Positions 46,724-56,412 of a stretch of 64,000 bases of DNA are shown one piece after another (position 1 is the stretch's first letter; every line of letters begins with the position of its first letter). Under the pieces are notes generated by a model. That model had not been told where the DNA came from. It saw nothing but the letters and a program-made list of their open reading frames with translations, and made no database searches. The translations under genes and the position numbers were made by a program. The stretch spans positions 25,636 through 89,635 of the forward strand of contig VFJY01000011.1 of assembly GCA_009885825.1 (NCBI GenBank). Reading direction: 5' to 3'. This DNA comes from Rhodobiaceae bacterium. GTDB taxonomy: Bacteria > Pseudomonadota > Alphaproteobacteria > Rhizobiales > Aestuariivirgaceae.

Positions 46724-48112
46724 CTATTGCACTGCTGGCGCATTTGGCGCAACGAAGACCTGTCCGGGATAGATCAGCCGCGGATTTTTGATCAGATCCT
46801 TATTGGCCTCATAAATCACCGTGTAATGAATTCCCTTGCCATAGATTTGGCGTGACAGCTTCCACAAATTGTTGCCGGGCTGAATCACCACCGTTGTCGG
46901 TGCTGGGGGCTCAGCTGTTGCGATCGCCACGGCTGTTTCTGCGGGTGCTGGAGCTTCTGGTTCGGCAACAACCTTGGGGGCTTCCTCCACCTGAGGCGCT
47001 TCGGCAACCTTTGGAGCTTCGGCCTTGGGTGCTTCAGCAACTTTAGGCGCTTCCACGACAGGCGCGGGCTCTGGTGCCTTGGCAACTTCTGTAACTGTTG
47101 TTGTCGCGGCTGCAACTGCAGGCTTTGAAGGCGCGGGCTCCGCTGCGGCAACGACAACTGGCGCTTCCGGAACCACTACGGGTTTGGCGGTTGCAACCTT
47201 CGCCGGATCTTCGCGGAAGAACGGCATGCCAACGCGGCTCTTTACGGTTCCATCAGCGCCTATCTCGTCAGCGCGCAATTCATGGGCACCGACTGCGAGC
47301 AGTGCAACACCCGCCATGGTCCAGGTTCCATCGGCACCGATAACAACCGATCCATAAAGCTTGTTGTCCACATAAATTTGAACCGTGCTGCCAGCCGGCC
47401 CACGGCCACCGAAAACAATGTTGCCAAACTCATCATAATCAACGGTATCAAGGTTGACCGTTGCCATGGCTGGCAGAACGGGCTTCACCGCTGCTGGTGC
47501 TTGAATAATTTTCGTTGGCTCTTCCGGCTTCAGCACGGCCACAAGCGGCGTGCTGCCCTCCCCCGACTTCACATCTACGGCCACTGTGTCCGTTGACATC
47601 GCGACCACATCTTTGTTCTTGGTTTCAATGGAGAGCGCGCCGGGGCCCGGTGGCAATGGATTTTCAGTGGTGACAACAAAGGCGCCATCGGCGTTAGCCA
47701 CGGTCGTGCCAACTGTTGCGCCATTGTGCTTGATGGTGACGGCGGAACCGGGTTCAGCGCGCCCGGCAACGAGCGTTTCACCAGTGGGTTCCACCCGCAC
47801 CGTATCAAAGCTTGGCGTAATTTTTTCTGTCACGGCGGGAGCAGGTGCGGGTTCTTCGACTTTTGGAGGTTCTGTTGCCTTGGCAGCCTCTTCAACTTTG
47901 GCAGGCTCGGCTGCCTTGGCAGCTTCTTCAACTTTGGCAGGCTCCGCAACCTTCGGCGTTTCCGCTACGGGCGCGGGCTCGACCTTGGCCACGACAGCTT
48001 CGGCGCCAAGCCATTTGTCCCGCTGCACATAGGCCAATATGCCAAGAGAGATAATGACTAACGTGGCGGCTGCCACCAGGGGATTGATTTTCGTCTGAGT
48101 TTCGTCCGTCAT
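46724..48112 (-). CDS. LysM domain-containing protein with A/P/E/K-rich repeats
   Basis: C-terminal VVIQPGNNLWKLSRQIYGKGIHYTVIYEANKDLIKNPRLIYPGQVFVAP (LysM); N-terminal TM; PAKVEEAAK-type repeats. Confidence 0.9.
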   Translation of the reverse strand: MTDETQTKINPLVAAATLVIISLGILAYVQRDKWLGAEAVVAKVEPAPVAETPKVAEPAKVEEAAKAAEPAKVEEAAKATEPPKVEEPAPAPAVTEKITPSFDTVRVEPTGETLVAGRAEPGSAVTIKHNGATVGTTVANADGAFVVTTENPLPPGPGALSIETKNKDVVAMSTDTVAVDVKSGEGSTPLVAVLKPEEPTKIIQAPAAVKPVLPAMATVNLDTVDYDEFGNIVFGGRGPAGSTVQIYVDNKLYGSVVIGADGTWTMAGVALLAVGAHELRADEIGADGTVKSRVGMPFFREDPAKVATAKPVVVPEAPVVVAAAEPAPSKPAVAAATTTVTEVAKAPEPAPVVEAPKVAEAPKAEAPKVAEAPQVEEAPKVVAEPEAPAPAETAVAIATAEPPAPTTVVIQPGNNLWKLSRQIYGKGIHYTVIYEANKDLIKNPRLIYPGQVFVAPNAPAVQ

Positions 48113-48227
48113 GATGTATTAAACAATCCTGCTGCTAAGATGACCCGTGAACCATTAAATGGGGCAAACTGCTGGCCTTAATAGGGCTATTTGGGCGAAT
48201 CAGCAAAGAAATGCTGCGATAGCAAAA

Positions 48228-48845
48228 ATGAGGCGAAATTTGGCGAAAGTTCCTGAACATAATCTGTGTGTGTACTGTGGTTCCGGCCCCGGCAAAAATC
48301 CAGCCTATATGGTGGCTGCCCGCGCCCTTGGCATGGCCTTGGCAAATGCCGGAATGGGCCTGGTTTATGGCGGTGGAAGCCTGGGCCTCATGGGTGAAGT
48401 GGCCAAGACCGTGCTGGAGGCCGGCGGCTATGTCACAGGCATTATTCCGAGCTTTCTGGGCACCAAGGAACGCATGTTGACAGGCGTCAACGACCTCGTG
48501 GTGACCAAGAACATGCATGAGCGCAAAATGACCATGTTCGAGCGGTCAACCGGGTTTGTGGCCTTGCCGGGCGGCATTGGCACGCTGGAGGAATTGACCG
48601 AAATATCCACCTGGGCGCAGCTTGACCAGCACGCCAAGCCGATTGTCGTGTGCAATATTGACGGCTATTGGGAACCCTATCTCACGCTCATCAAGCACAT
48701 GCGGGAAGAAAAATTCATCCGCGAAGGCATGGAATTCAAGATGGACGTGGTGAAAACGGCGGAAGACGTGGTTCCGGCCTATGAGTTCCGCCTAGCCAAC
48801 ACGCCGCAAAAAGTGCCCTTCGACCTGCCCCGCGAAATTCTCTAA
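48228..48845 (+). CDS. TIGR00730/LOG family Rossmann-fold protein
   Basis: LCVYCGSGPGKNPAYMVAARALG, GLVYGGGSLGLMGEVA, MHERKMTMFERSTGFVALPGGIGTLEELTEI. Confidence 0.95.
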   Translation: MRRNLAKVPEHNLCVYCGSGPGKNPAYMVAARALGMALANAGMGLVYGGGSLGLMGEVAKTVLEAGGYVTGIIPSFLGTKERMLTGVNDLVVTKNMHERKMTMFERSTGFVALPGGIGTLEELTEISTWAQLDQHAKPIVVCNIDGYWEPYLTLIKHMREEKFIREGMEFKMDVVKTAEDVVPAYEFRLANTPQKVPFDLPREIL

Positions 48846-49774
48846 GGCACTGTCTCCAGGTCGGCGCGGCGGGTTTTCTCCTCGCGTATGGCTGAGTATG
48901 AATAGATGGCAAGCGCTATCCAGATAATTACAAATGACAGCATGCGCCATTTGTCCAGGGGTTCGCCGAAGATGAACACGGCGGTGAGAAACACCAGCGA
49001 TGGCGAGATATATTGCAGCAGCCCGGCTGTGGAATAGCGCAGGCGCTTGAGGGATGCGGCGAAGAAAATCAGCGCAGTGGATGTCATCACGCCGCAGCCC
49101 ATCAACAATAAAGTATCGCTTGTGACGCCGCCGAATTTCGCCATGCCATGTCGCGCCAGCCAGAACTGCGTAAGCAATAACGGAATGGCAATGATCACAA
49201 CTTCGATGAAAAAGCCCTGGGTTGGCCCCACCTTGATGGTCTTGCGCAGAAATCCGTAGAGGCAGAATGTTGATGCCAGCATGAGCCCAAGCCAGGGGAA
49301 CACGCCTGCCGCAAAAGTCTGGATTAGCACCGCGATGATCGCCAGCACGAGGGCCACCATCTGCAGGCGGTTGAAGCGTTCGCCCAGGAACAGATAGCCC
49401 ATCACCACGTTCATCAGCGGGTTGATGTAGTAGCCAAGGCTTGATTCCAGCGTGCGGCCCACTTCGATTGACCAGACATAGAAACCCCAGTTCAAGACGA
49501 TGATGGCGCTGGTGAGGGTCAGGATTGCCAGATTGCGGGGCGATGAGACAGCTTTCAGAACATCCTTGTGCTGGCCCAGCCACCAGATCACCAGTGCGGC
49601 GCAGGGGATGGACCAGAGGCCGCGATGAACCGCAATTTCCATCGGGCTGACATGGCGCAGAAAGCCGAAATAGACGGCCATGGCGCCCCAGGTGAGGTGA
49701 GCCAAAATAGCGTAGATAACACCTTTTTCGGCCTCCGTGAGGCCGACGCTATGGGACTGTTCTGCCACTGACAT
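48842..49774 (-). CDS. rarD: EamA family transporter RarD
   Basis: GVIYAILAHLTWGAMAVYFGFLRHVSPMEIAVHRGLWSIPCA, SLGYYINPLMNVVMGYLFLGERFNRLQ, LQYISPSLVFL. Confidence 0.92.
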   Translation of the reverse strand: MSVAEQSHSVGLTEAEKGVIYAILAHLTWGAMAVYFGFLRHVSPMEIAVHRGLWSIPCAALVIWWLGQHKDVLKAVSSPRNLAILTLTSAIIVLNWGFYVWSIEVGRTLESSLGYYINPLMNVVMGYLFLGERFNRLQMVALVLAIIAVLIQTFAAGVFPWLGLMLASTFCLYGFLRKTIKVGPTQGFFIEVVIIAIPLLLTQFWLARHGMAKFGGVTSDTLLLMGCGVMTSTALIFFAASLKRLRYSTAGLLQYISPSLVFLTAVFIFGEPLDKWRMLSFVIIWIALAIYSYSAIREEKTRRADLETVP

Positions 49775-49847
49775 TGCTGCCGTTTATCGCCATGCCCAAT
49801 TTAGCGCAACGGGCTGTGGGGCATGGCCCACATGAGCGCCCCGCATG

Positions 49848-51428
49848 TCAGGCCGGAACAGCTTCGCGCAGCAATTTATAGATGATTGAGTCCGAAAGCG
49901 CCTGGAATGAGGCATCCACGATGTTGGGTGAAACGCCCACCGTGAACCAGCGGTTGCCCTTTGCATCCTTGCTTTCGATCAGCACGCGCGTTGTGGCCGT
50001 GGTGCCGCCATTGAGGATGCGCACCTTGTAATCCACCAGTTCAAGATCATTGATGAAAGGCTGGAATTTTCCCAGGTCTTTGCGCAGCGCCACATCAAGG
50101 GCGTTCACCGGGCCGTTGCCTTCGCCAGCATTGATAAGGATTTCGCCATCGATTTTCACTTTGACCACGGCCTCGGAGATCATTTCCTGATCGCGCTGCT
50201 CGACGATCACCCGGAACGAGAGCACGTCGAAATAATGGGGCACGCTGTCGAGGGTTCGCCGGGCCAGCAATTCAAATGAGGCGTCAGCGCCGTCATAGGC
50301 ATAGCCCAGAGCCTCGCGGTCCTTGACTTGGCGCAGCAGGTCATCAAGGCGCGGATCATCCTTCTTCACATCCATGCCGACGCGTTGAAGTTCCGACACC
50401 AGATTGGATTTGCCCGATTGGTCAGACACCAGCATCCGCCTGCGATTGCCCACGGTTTCCGGCGGCACATGCTCATAGGTTTCCGGTTCTTTCACGATGG
50501 CCGAGGCATGAATGCCCGCCTTGGTGGCGAAGGCGCTTTTGCCGACATAGGGCGCTTGCGCGTTGGGGGCGCGGTTCAGGAGCTCATCAAAAGCGCGGGC
50601 CACATGCGTGAGGTTTTGCAGACGCTCACCGTCAACACTGATGCTGAAACGATCCTTGAAAGATTTCTTCAGGCCAAGAGTGGCGATGATGGAAACCAGA
50701 TTGGCGTTGCCGCAGCGTTCGCCGATGCCGTTCAAGGTTCCTTGCACATGGCGGGCGCCAGCGTCGATTGCCGCCAGTGAATTGGCCACCGCCTGATCCG
50801 TGTCATTGTGAGCGTGAATGCCGAGGTGAGTGCCCGGAACGGATTTCGTCACGACGCCCACGATCTCTGAAATCTCCGAAGGCATCGTGCCGCCGTTGGT
50901 GTCACACAGCACAATCCAGCGCGCGCCTGATTCATAGGCAGCCTTGGCGCAAGCCAACGCGTAATCCGGGTTAGCCTTGTAGCCATCAAAGAAGTGTTCG
51001 CAATCCACCAGCACTTCCTTGCCGGCAAATTTTGCCGCTTCAACGGACTGGCGAATGGATTCAAGGTTCTCTTCGTTGGTGCAGCCCAAGGCCACCCGCA
51101 CATGATAATCCCAGGCTTTCGCCACAAAGCAGATGGCGGCGGATTTCGCGTTGAGCAAATCCTGCAGGCCGCTGTCATTGGAAACCGAGCGCCCTGCCCG
51201 CTTCACCATGCCGAAGGCGGTGAACATCGCTTTGGTTTTTCGGGGTTCGGCGAAGAGAGCGGTATCCGTGGGGTTGGCGCCGGGATAGCCACCCTCGATG
51301 TAGTCCACGCCCAGGCTATTCAGCAGGTCGATCACCGCCAGCTTGTCATCCAGCGAAAAATCAATCCCCGGAGTCTGCTGCCCGTCGCGCAGCGTGGTGT
51401 CAAAAAGCGAGATGTGTTCACGGGTCAT
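49848..51428 (-). CDS. cimA: Citramalate synthase
   Basis: LFDTTLRDGQQTPGIDFSLDDKLAVIDLLNSLGVDYIEGGYPGANPTDTALF; HNDTDQAVANSLAAIDAGARHVQGTLNGIGERCGNANL. Confidence 0.95.
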   Translation of the reverse strand: MTREHISLFDTTLRDGQQTPGIDFSLDDKLAVIDLLNSLGVDYIEGGYPGANPTDTALFAEPRKTKAMFTAFGMVKRAGRSVSNDSGLQDLLNAKSAAICFVAKAWDYHVRVALGCTNEENLESIRQSVEAAKFAGKEVLVDCEHFFDGYKANPDYALACAKAAYESGARWIVLCDTNGGTMPSEISEIVGVVTKSVPGTHLGIHAHNDTDQAVANSLAAIDAGARHVQGTLNGIGERCGNANLVSIIATLGLKKSFKDRFSISVDGERLQNLTHVARAFDELLNRAPNAQAPYVGKSAFATKAGIHASAIVKEPETYEHVPPETVGNRRRMLVSDQSGKSNLVSELQRVGMDVKKDDPRLDDLLRQVKDREALGYAYDGADASFELLARRTLDSVPHYFDVLSFRVIVEQRDQEMISEAVVKVKIDGEILINAGEGNGPVNALDVALRKDLGKFQPFINDLELVDYKVRILNGGTTATTRVLIESKDAKGNRWFTVGVSPNIVDASFQALSDSIIYKLLREAVPA

Positions 51429-51988
51429 GGTGAGGTTCTGACTTTTTTAGCCCTCTCCCCTTGTGGGAGAGGGTGCCCGAAGGGCGGGAGAGGGGTTTCT
51501 TTCAGCGCGGCCAATATCGACATCATCGCGCCATCAACATCAAGCAGCAATTCACGGTTCCAAAAGCGCAGTACGCGAAACCCCTGGGAGTTCAGCCACG
51601 TGTCTCGAACAATGTCAGATGCCGAACCTTCATGCTGGCTGCCGTCAACTTCGACAATAAGCTTGTGGGTGAAGCTCGCAAAGTCAGCGATGTATTTTCC
51701 GATTGGGGCCTGGCGCTTGAATTTGTAGCTTTCAAACCTCTTGGCGCGCAACTGATGCCAGAGTTTGGTTTCTGCGTCGGTCATGTTTTTGCGCAGGTGT
51801 TTGGCCAGTCTGAGCGTGCGGCCAGCAGCCCCCTCTCCCGTCAACGCGCTCCGCGCGTCGCCACCCTCCCCCACGCGGGGGGAGGGAAGAAGAACAGCAG
51901 CAACAGCAGCTGGTGCCAAATCATTGTCGCCCTCGCCCCTCGTGGGAGAGGGTGCCCGGAGGGCGGGAGAGGGGGCCTTGGCCATCAT
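51425..51988 (-). CDS. DUF559 domain-containing (endonuclease-like) protein; conserved domain starts near Met at 51784
   Basis: [79 protein letters not shown]; both ends encoded by REP-like repeats. Confidence 0.88.
   Translation of the reverse strand: MMAKAPSPALRAPSPTRGEGDNDLAPAAVAAVLLPSPRVGEGGDARSALTGEGAAGRTLRLAKHLRKNMTDAETKLWHQLRAKRFESYKFKRQAPIGKYIADFASFTHKLIVEVDGSQHEGSASDIVRDTWLNSQGFRVLRFWNRELLLDVDGAMMSILAALKETPLPPFGHPLPQGERAKKVRTSP
51451..51495. repeat. REP-like GC-rich repeat, copy A
   Basis: ccctctccccttgtgggagagggtgcccgaagggcgggagagggg. Confidence 0.8.
51829..51888. repeat. REP-like GC-rich repeat, divergent middle copy B with two small hairpins
   Basis: ccctctcccgtcaacgcgctccgcgcgtcgccaccctcccccacgcggggggaggg; ACGCGC-tcc-GCGCGT and CCCTCCCC/GGGGAGGG. 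Confidence 0.65.
51931..51975. repeat. REP-like GC-rich repeat, copy C (direct repeat of copy A)
   Basis: cctcgcccctcgtgggagagggtgcccggagggcgggagaggggg. Confidence 0.8.
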
Positions 51989-53391
51989 CGCTTAACCTCC
52001 CAGCTCGTCGTGCCATCCTTGTTGTCCTTGATACTCACGCCCATGGCCGCAAGCTCATCGCGGATGCGGTCAGACTCTTTCCAGTCCTTCGCAGCACGGG
52101 CGGCGAGGCGGGCAGTAAGGAGGCCATCGATTTTTGTGTTGTAGACAGAAATTTGATTACCCATTCCCCGATGGTGAAATTTATCTAGGTTGTCAAAACC
52201 CAACAGACGCACGGCATTTGAGAAATGCGTAATCAATCGATGCTGTTCGAAGTCATCTTTTTGACCAAGTTCTGATATCGCACCAGACAACTTATGTAGT
52301 ACCGCTATCGCGGCAGGAGTGTTCAGGTCATCGGATAGTGTTTCTATGAAATGCTGCGATTGCTCATGGCCATAGGTGGGATCAATATCAGTATTATACC
52401 AACGCTGAAATGAAAGTAGAGTCTTTCTCGACTCTTGCAGCCCTTGGAGTGTCCAATCAATCGGCTGCCCATAGTGAGTGCGCAACATGTTAAAACGCAC
52501 CACTTCTCCCGGCCAATCTCTCAGCACATCATCAATCGTCACAAAATTTCCCAGACTCTTGGACATCTTCTGCCCCTCCACCTGCAGGAAACCATTGTGC
52601 ATCCAGACATTCGCCATCACGTCTGTCCCATGGACACATCTTGATTGGGCGAGTTCGTTTTCATGATGAGGAAAGATGAGATCAAGTCCGCCGCCGTGGA
52701 TGTCGAAGACTTCTCCCAGATACTGCTTGCTCATGGCGGAGCATTCGATGTGCCAACCCGGGCGGCCCCGGCCCCAAGGTGAATCCCAACCTGGCTCCTC
52801 GGCGCTGGAGAGTTTCCACAATACGAAATCGCCAGGGTTTTTCTTGTGGGCTTCGACAGCCACGCGCGCTCCCGCCTGCTGGTCCTCCAGCTTGCGGTTG
52901 GAGAGCTTGCCGTAGTCCGCCATGGAAGCCACATTGAACAATACTTCGCCGCCCGCCTGATAGGCATGGCCCTTTGTGATCAATGTGCTGATCATCGCGA
53001 TCATTTCGGCGATGAATTCCGTGGCGCGGGGTTCGAAATTCGGTTCAAGGCAGCCCAAGGCCTTCGCATCAGCCTGAAATTGGTTGGCAGTTTTTTCTGT
53101 CACCTTCCGGATCGCCTCGTTCAACGGCAAATCAGGATAATCCCGCAGCGCCCGTGCGTTGATCTTGTCATCCACATCTGTGATGTTGCGGACATACTTG
53201 ACGTGTTCCGGCCCATAGAGATGGCGCAGCAGCCGATACAGCACATCAAACACGATCACCGGCCGCGCATTGCCGATATGGGCGAAATCATAGACCGTTG
53301 GGCCGCAGACATACATGCGCACGTTCTTGGGATCGAGGGGCGTGAACTCCTCTTTCCGTCGTGTTAATGTGTTGCAAAGGCGCAATGTCAT
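51985..53391 (-). CDS. cysS: Cysteine--tRNA ligase
   Basis: [82 protein letters not shown]. Confidence 0.98.
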   Translation of the reverse strand: MTLRLCNTLTRRKEEFTPLDPKNVRMYVCGPTVYDFAHIGNARPVIVFDVLYRLLRHLYGPEHVKYVRNITDVDDKINARALRDYPDLPLNEAIRKVTEKTANQFQADAKALGCLEPNFEPRATEFIAEMIAMISTLITKGHAYQAGGEVLFNVASMADYGKLSNRKLEDQQAGARVAVEAHKKNPGDFVLWKLSSAEEPGWDSPWGRGRPGWHIECSAMSKQYLGEVFDIHGGGLDLIFPHHENELAQSRCVHGTDVMANVWMHNGFLQVEGQKMSKSLGNFVTIDDVLRDWPGEVVRFNMLRTHYGQPIDWTLQGLQESRKTLLSFQRWYNTDIDPTYGHEQSQHFIETLSDDLNTPAAIAVLHKLSGAISELGQKDDFEQHRLITHFSNAVRLLGFDNLDKFHHRGMGNQISVYNTKIDGLLTARLAARAAKDWKESDRIRDELAAMGVSIKDNKDGTTSWEVKR

Positions 53392-53638
53392 CGTTTTCCC
53401 ATGGGTTCTGCCTGACCGGGAAACGCTTATATATGGATTTTGGTAAAGCGGCGCCCTGCCAGCGGTTTTCAGCTAGCTAATGATAATTATGCCGCAAATG
53501 TTAACGGCGTGTTGTGGGGCGGTATTCATGGCCGCAACATGATGGATCGCTGCTTTCCCGTCAACCCCTTCGCGCCAAGCAAGGTTGCCATGTCGTTTAC
53601 GGGCTAGCCCCGGAATTCATACTTGGTAAACACTCCCC

Positions 53639-54541
53639 ATGACGGCATTGGAACAAAAGCAGCATCGGCTGGGCCTTATTCTTGTGGCTTGTGCGGCGCT
53701 GGCATGGTCGTCGGGGGGCATATTCACCCGCATAATCCCGACGGATTTGATGGCCATTCTGTTCTGGCGCGGCCTGTTTTCGGGCTCTGCCGTGATGCTG
53801 TTTTTCTTTGCGACCGAAGGCAGCGGCGCTTTGCGCATTCTGGCGGGCCTGCGCTGGCCAGCCCTTGCCGTGGCCTGCCTCTCAGCCCTTGGCATGATCA
53901 CGGGCATTGGCTCCATCCGCTACACCACGGTTGCCGATGCCATGGTCATCTATGCCACAACACCTTTTGTGACAGCGGGCCTTGCCTATCTGTTCATCGG
54001 CGAAAAGCCCAGCCACTCCACGCTTGTTGCAAGTGCTGTGGCGCTTGCGGGTGTCAGCATCATGCTCATCGGCTCGCCCTGGGGCGGCGGCATGTTCGGC
54101 AAGTTTCTGGCCGTTCTCATGTCGCTCTGCATGGCGAGTTTCACCGTTGTCATGCGCCGCCATCGGGAGGTGGCCATGCTGCCTGCCATGGGGGCATCGG
54201 CTTACATCTGTGCCTTTACGACTTTCTGGTTTGCATCATCCCTCGATGTCAGCACGAAGGACATCGTTCTCATTGCCTTCTTTGGCATTCTGCAAAATGC
54301 GGCGGGATTGATATTTTACGCTTATGGATCACGCCGGGTTCCCGCCGCGGAGGCAACCCTTGTGGCAGCACTTGAAGTTCCGCTGACACCTTTCTGGGTT
54401 CTGATTTTCCTCAATGAGGTGCCCGGAATTTCCACGCTGGTTGGCGGTGGCGTGGTGTTGCTGGCGCTGTTTGGGCATATTCTCAGCGAATTCAGAAAGA
54501 GCAGCCCAGATGTGGCCCAGCCATTTCAGGTGGCTCCTTAG
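53639..54541 (+). CDS. DMT family (EamA) transporter
   Basis: Approximately 10-TM protein; LVACAALAWSSGGIFTRIIPTDLMAILFWRGLF, ASFTVVMRRHR, EATLVAALEVPLTPFWVLIFLNEVP. Confidence 0.93.
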   Translation: MTALEQKQHRLGLILVACAALAWSSGGIFTRIIPTDLMAILFWRGLFSGSAVMLFFFATEGSGALRILAGLRWPALAVACLSALGMITGIGSIRYTTVADAMVIYATTPFVTAGLAYLFIGEKPSHSTLVASAVALAGVSIMLIGSPWGGGMFGKFLAVLMSLCMASFTVVMRRHREVAMLPAMGASAYICAFTTFWFASSLDVSTKDIVLIAFFGILQNAAGLIFYAYGSRRVPAAEATLVAALEVPLTPFWVLIFLNEVPGISTLVGGGVVLLALFGHILSEFRKSSPDVAQPFQVAP

Positions 54542-55221
54542 CGCGCTGTCTGCCCAAAGAGGATTTTCCGCTCCTCGCCGGTTATGAGTTTTGAATAGGA
54601 TGGATCAACATTGGCGTAAGCAGCTTTGGTTCCAGGCCGCGCGGCGATTTCATCGAGCCAGCGTTTCAGGTGCGGAAAATCGTTTATGTCCTGCTGGTGG
54701 TTCTTGTAGGGAACGATCCAGGGATAGCAGGCCATGTCGGCGATGGAATAGTCACCGGCCAGGAACTTGCGATCGCTCAGGCGCCAGTTCATCACACCAT
54801 AAAGCCTTGAAGCTTCCCTGTTGTATCGGTCAATGGCGTAGGGAATTTTCTCGGGCGCATAGACGTTGAAGTGGCCGTTCTGTCCGGCCATGGGGCCAAG
54901 GCCGCCCACCTGCCAGAACAGCCATTGCAGCACTTCCGCCCTGCCCCGGATATCGCCGGGGATGAACTTTCCAGTTTTTTCGGCGAGGTAAAGTAGGATG
55001 GCGCCGGATTCAAACACTGAGATTGGCGCGCCGCCGCCCTTTGGCGCATTGTCGACAATCGCCGGAATACGGTTGTTGGGCGCAATCGCCAAAAACTCCG
55101 GCTTGAACTGGTCGCCCTTGCCGATATCGACAGGATGAATTTTATAGGGCAGCCCCGCTTCCTCAAGAAACATCGTGATCTTGTGGCCGTTGGGTGTCGC
55201 CCAGTAATAGAGATCGATCAT
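54538..55221 (-). CDS. Glutathione S-transferase family protein (YghU/YfcG-like)
   Basis: MIDLYYWATPNGHKITMFLEEAGLPYKIHPVDIGKGDQFKPEFLAIAPNNRIPAIVD. Confidence 0.93.
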   Translation of the reverse strand: MIDLYYWATPNGHKITMFLEEAGLPYKIHPVDIGKGDQFKPEFLAIAPNNRIPAIVDNAPKGGGAPISVFESGAILLYLAEKTGKFIPGDIRGRAEVLQWLFWQVGGLGPMAGQNGHFNVYAPEKIPYAIDRYNREASRLYGVMNWRLSDRKFLAGDYSIADMACYPWIVPYKNHQQDINDFPHLKRWLDEIAARPGTKAAYANVDPSYSKLITGEERKILFGQTAR

Positions 55222-55269
55222 CAGCCAGCTTTCTGTAATTCTCGGCATTACATAAATAGGTTGATCCAA

Positions 55270-56280
55270 CTACTGTTGCAAGGTCCCTGCCCTGTCTTCA
55301 TTCCATTGGGAAGGTGGCATGCCTTTGACACGGAGAAATTCGCGGTTGAAGTTGGACTTGGTGTTGAACCCACTGTCATAGATGACGGACGTTACGGCAG
55401 CGCCCGACGCCAAAAGGCGGCAGGCGTGTTCAATGCGCTGCCTATTCACATAACGCGATACATTCTCCTGCCGCACCCGGTTGATGGCGGACGACAACTG
55501 TTTTGCGGGCACGACAAGTTTGCGCGCCAGCCGCGCCAGTGTGAGATCCGGATCGAGATAGGGCTTTCGCATCTGCATGTAGTCTTCAAGCTGCGCGATG
55601 ATGGCCTGGTCCCGCGTGATGTCTTCAGCGGAAAGCTCCGGTTCCGGCGACTCTGCTTCGCGGCGGCTTTCAATCGCATGGGAAAGACTCAGTGCCCCAA
55701 GGCTGAGCAGTGAAATGGACGATACGAAGCTGGGGATCCACAGAAGAATGCCGGAATATCCCTTTGCCAGCCCATAGGCGATCAACACATCACAGGCCGC
55801 CGAGGCAATGAGGGACACGGCGACAATGCGCCATGCTAGCAGTGGCCCTGTCCCACTTTCCAAGCGGCTGTGCAGCAGGCTGTCCTCGCCGCGCCGCAGC
55901 CGCGCCAGCATGGCAACACCATAGGTCGTGAACGACAGCGGTATCAGCACATCCAGCAACAAGGGGTTCAGCACAAAAATTAGTACAGCCAGTATTGGCC
56001 CAATTGCATGCCAGAGCAGGCCACGCGGCACTCCTTCTCCGCCAGAGGCCCAGCTGAAGGCAAACCACGCGACAGGCGGAATAACGGTGGCAAGGATCGG
56101 CTGCAAAGGACGGATTCCCGACATGCCGTAGTAATGCACCAGCGCAATGATCGCCGATTGCACGGCGCACACCGCGATCAGCGCCAGCAGCGTGACATGC
56201 GTTTCATGCTTCACGAAACGCAGCACGAGAAACCCGAACAGCACCAGGGCTATGATCATGGGTATGGGCAGGACAGGCAA
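55270..56280 (-). CDS. Membrane-anchored AraC-family transcriptional regulator
   Basis: Multiple N-terminal TM helices; C-terminal AraC HTH RIEHACRLLASGAAVTSVIYDSGFNTKSNFNREFLRVKGMPPSQWN. Confidence 0.9.
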   Translation of the reverse strand: MPVLPIPMIIALVLFGFLVLRFVKHETHVTLLALIAVCAVQSAIIALVHYYGMSGIRPLQPILATVIPPVAWFAFSWASGGEGVPRGLLWHAIGPILAVLIFVLNPLLLDVLIPLSFTTYGVAMLARLRRGEDSLLHSRLESGTGPLLAWRIVAVSLIASAACDVLIAYGLAKGYSGILLWIPSFVSSISLLSLGALSLSHAIESRREAESPEPELSAEDITRDQAIIAQLEDYMQMRKPYLDPDLTLARLARKLVVPAKQLSSAINRVRQENVSRYVNRQRIEHACRLLASGAAVTSVIYDSGFNTKSNFNREFLRVKGMPPSQWNEDRAGTLQQ

Positions 56281-56412
56281 GGCGTCGGTTCCGGTTGCGA
56301 TCTCGTCCTATGTCCTAGAACCAGTTTGGCGCGACCTCAATCCGGTTTGAGGACGTTCCAGGCTTGAATTTGTGGCTGAAAGGGCGGGCAACCAACCCGA
56401 AAGGATTCTTTC

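Noticed and set aside
53392-53638. 247-nt intergenic region checked for tRNA or small ncRNA
   Set aside because: No cloverleaf or T-loop consensus (GGTTCGAATCC-like) seen; left unannotated.
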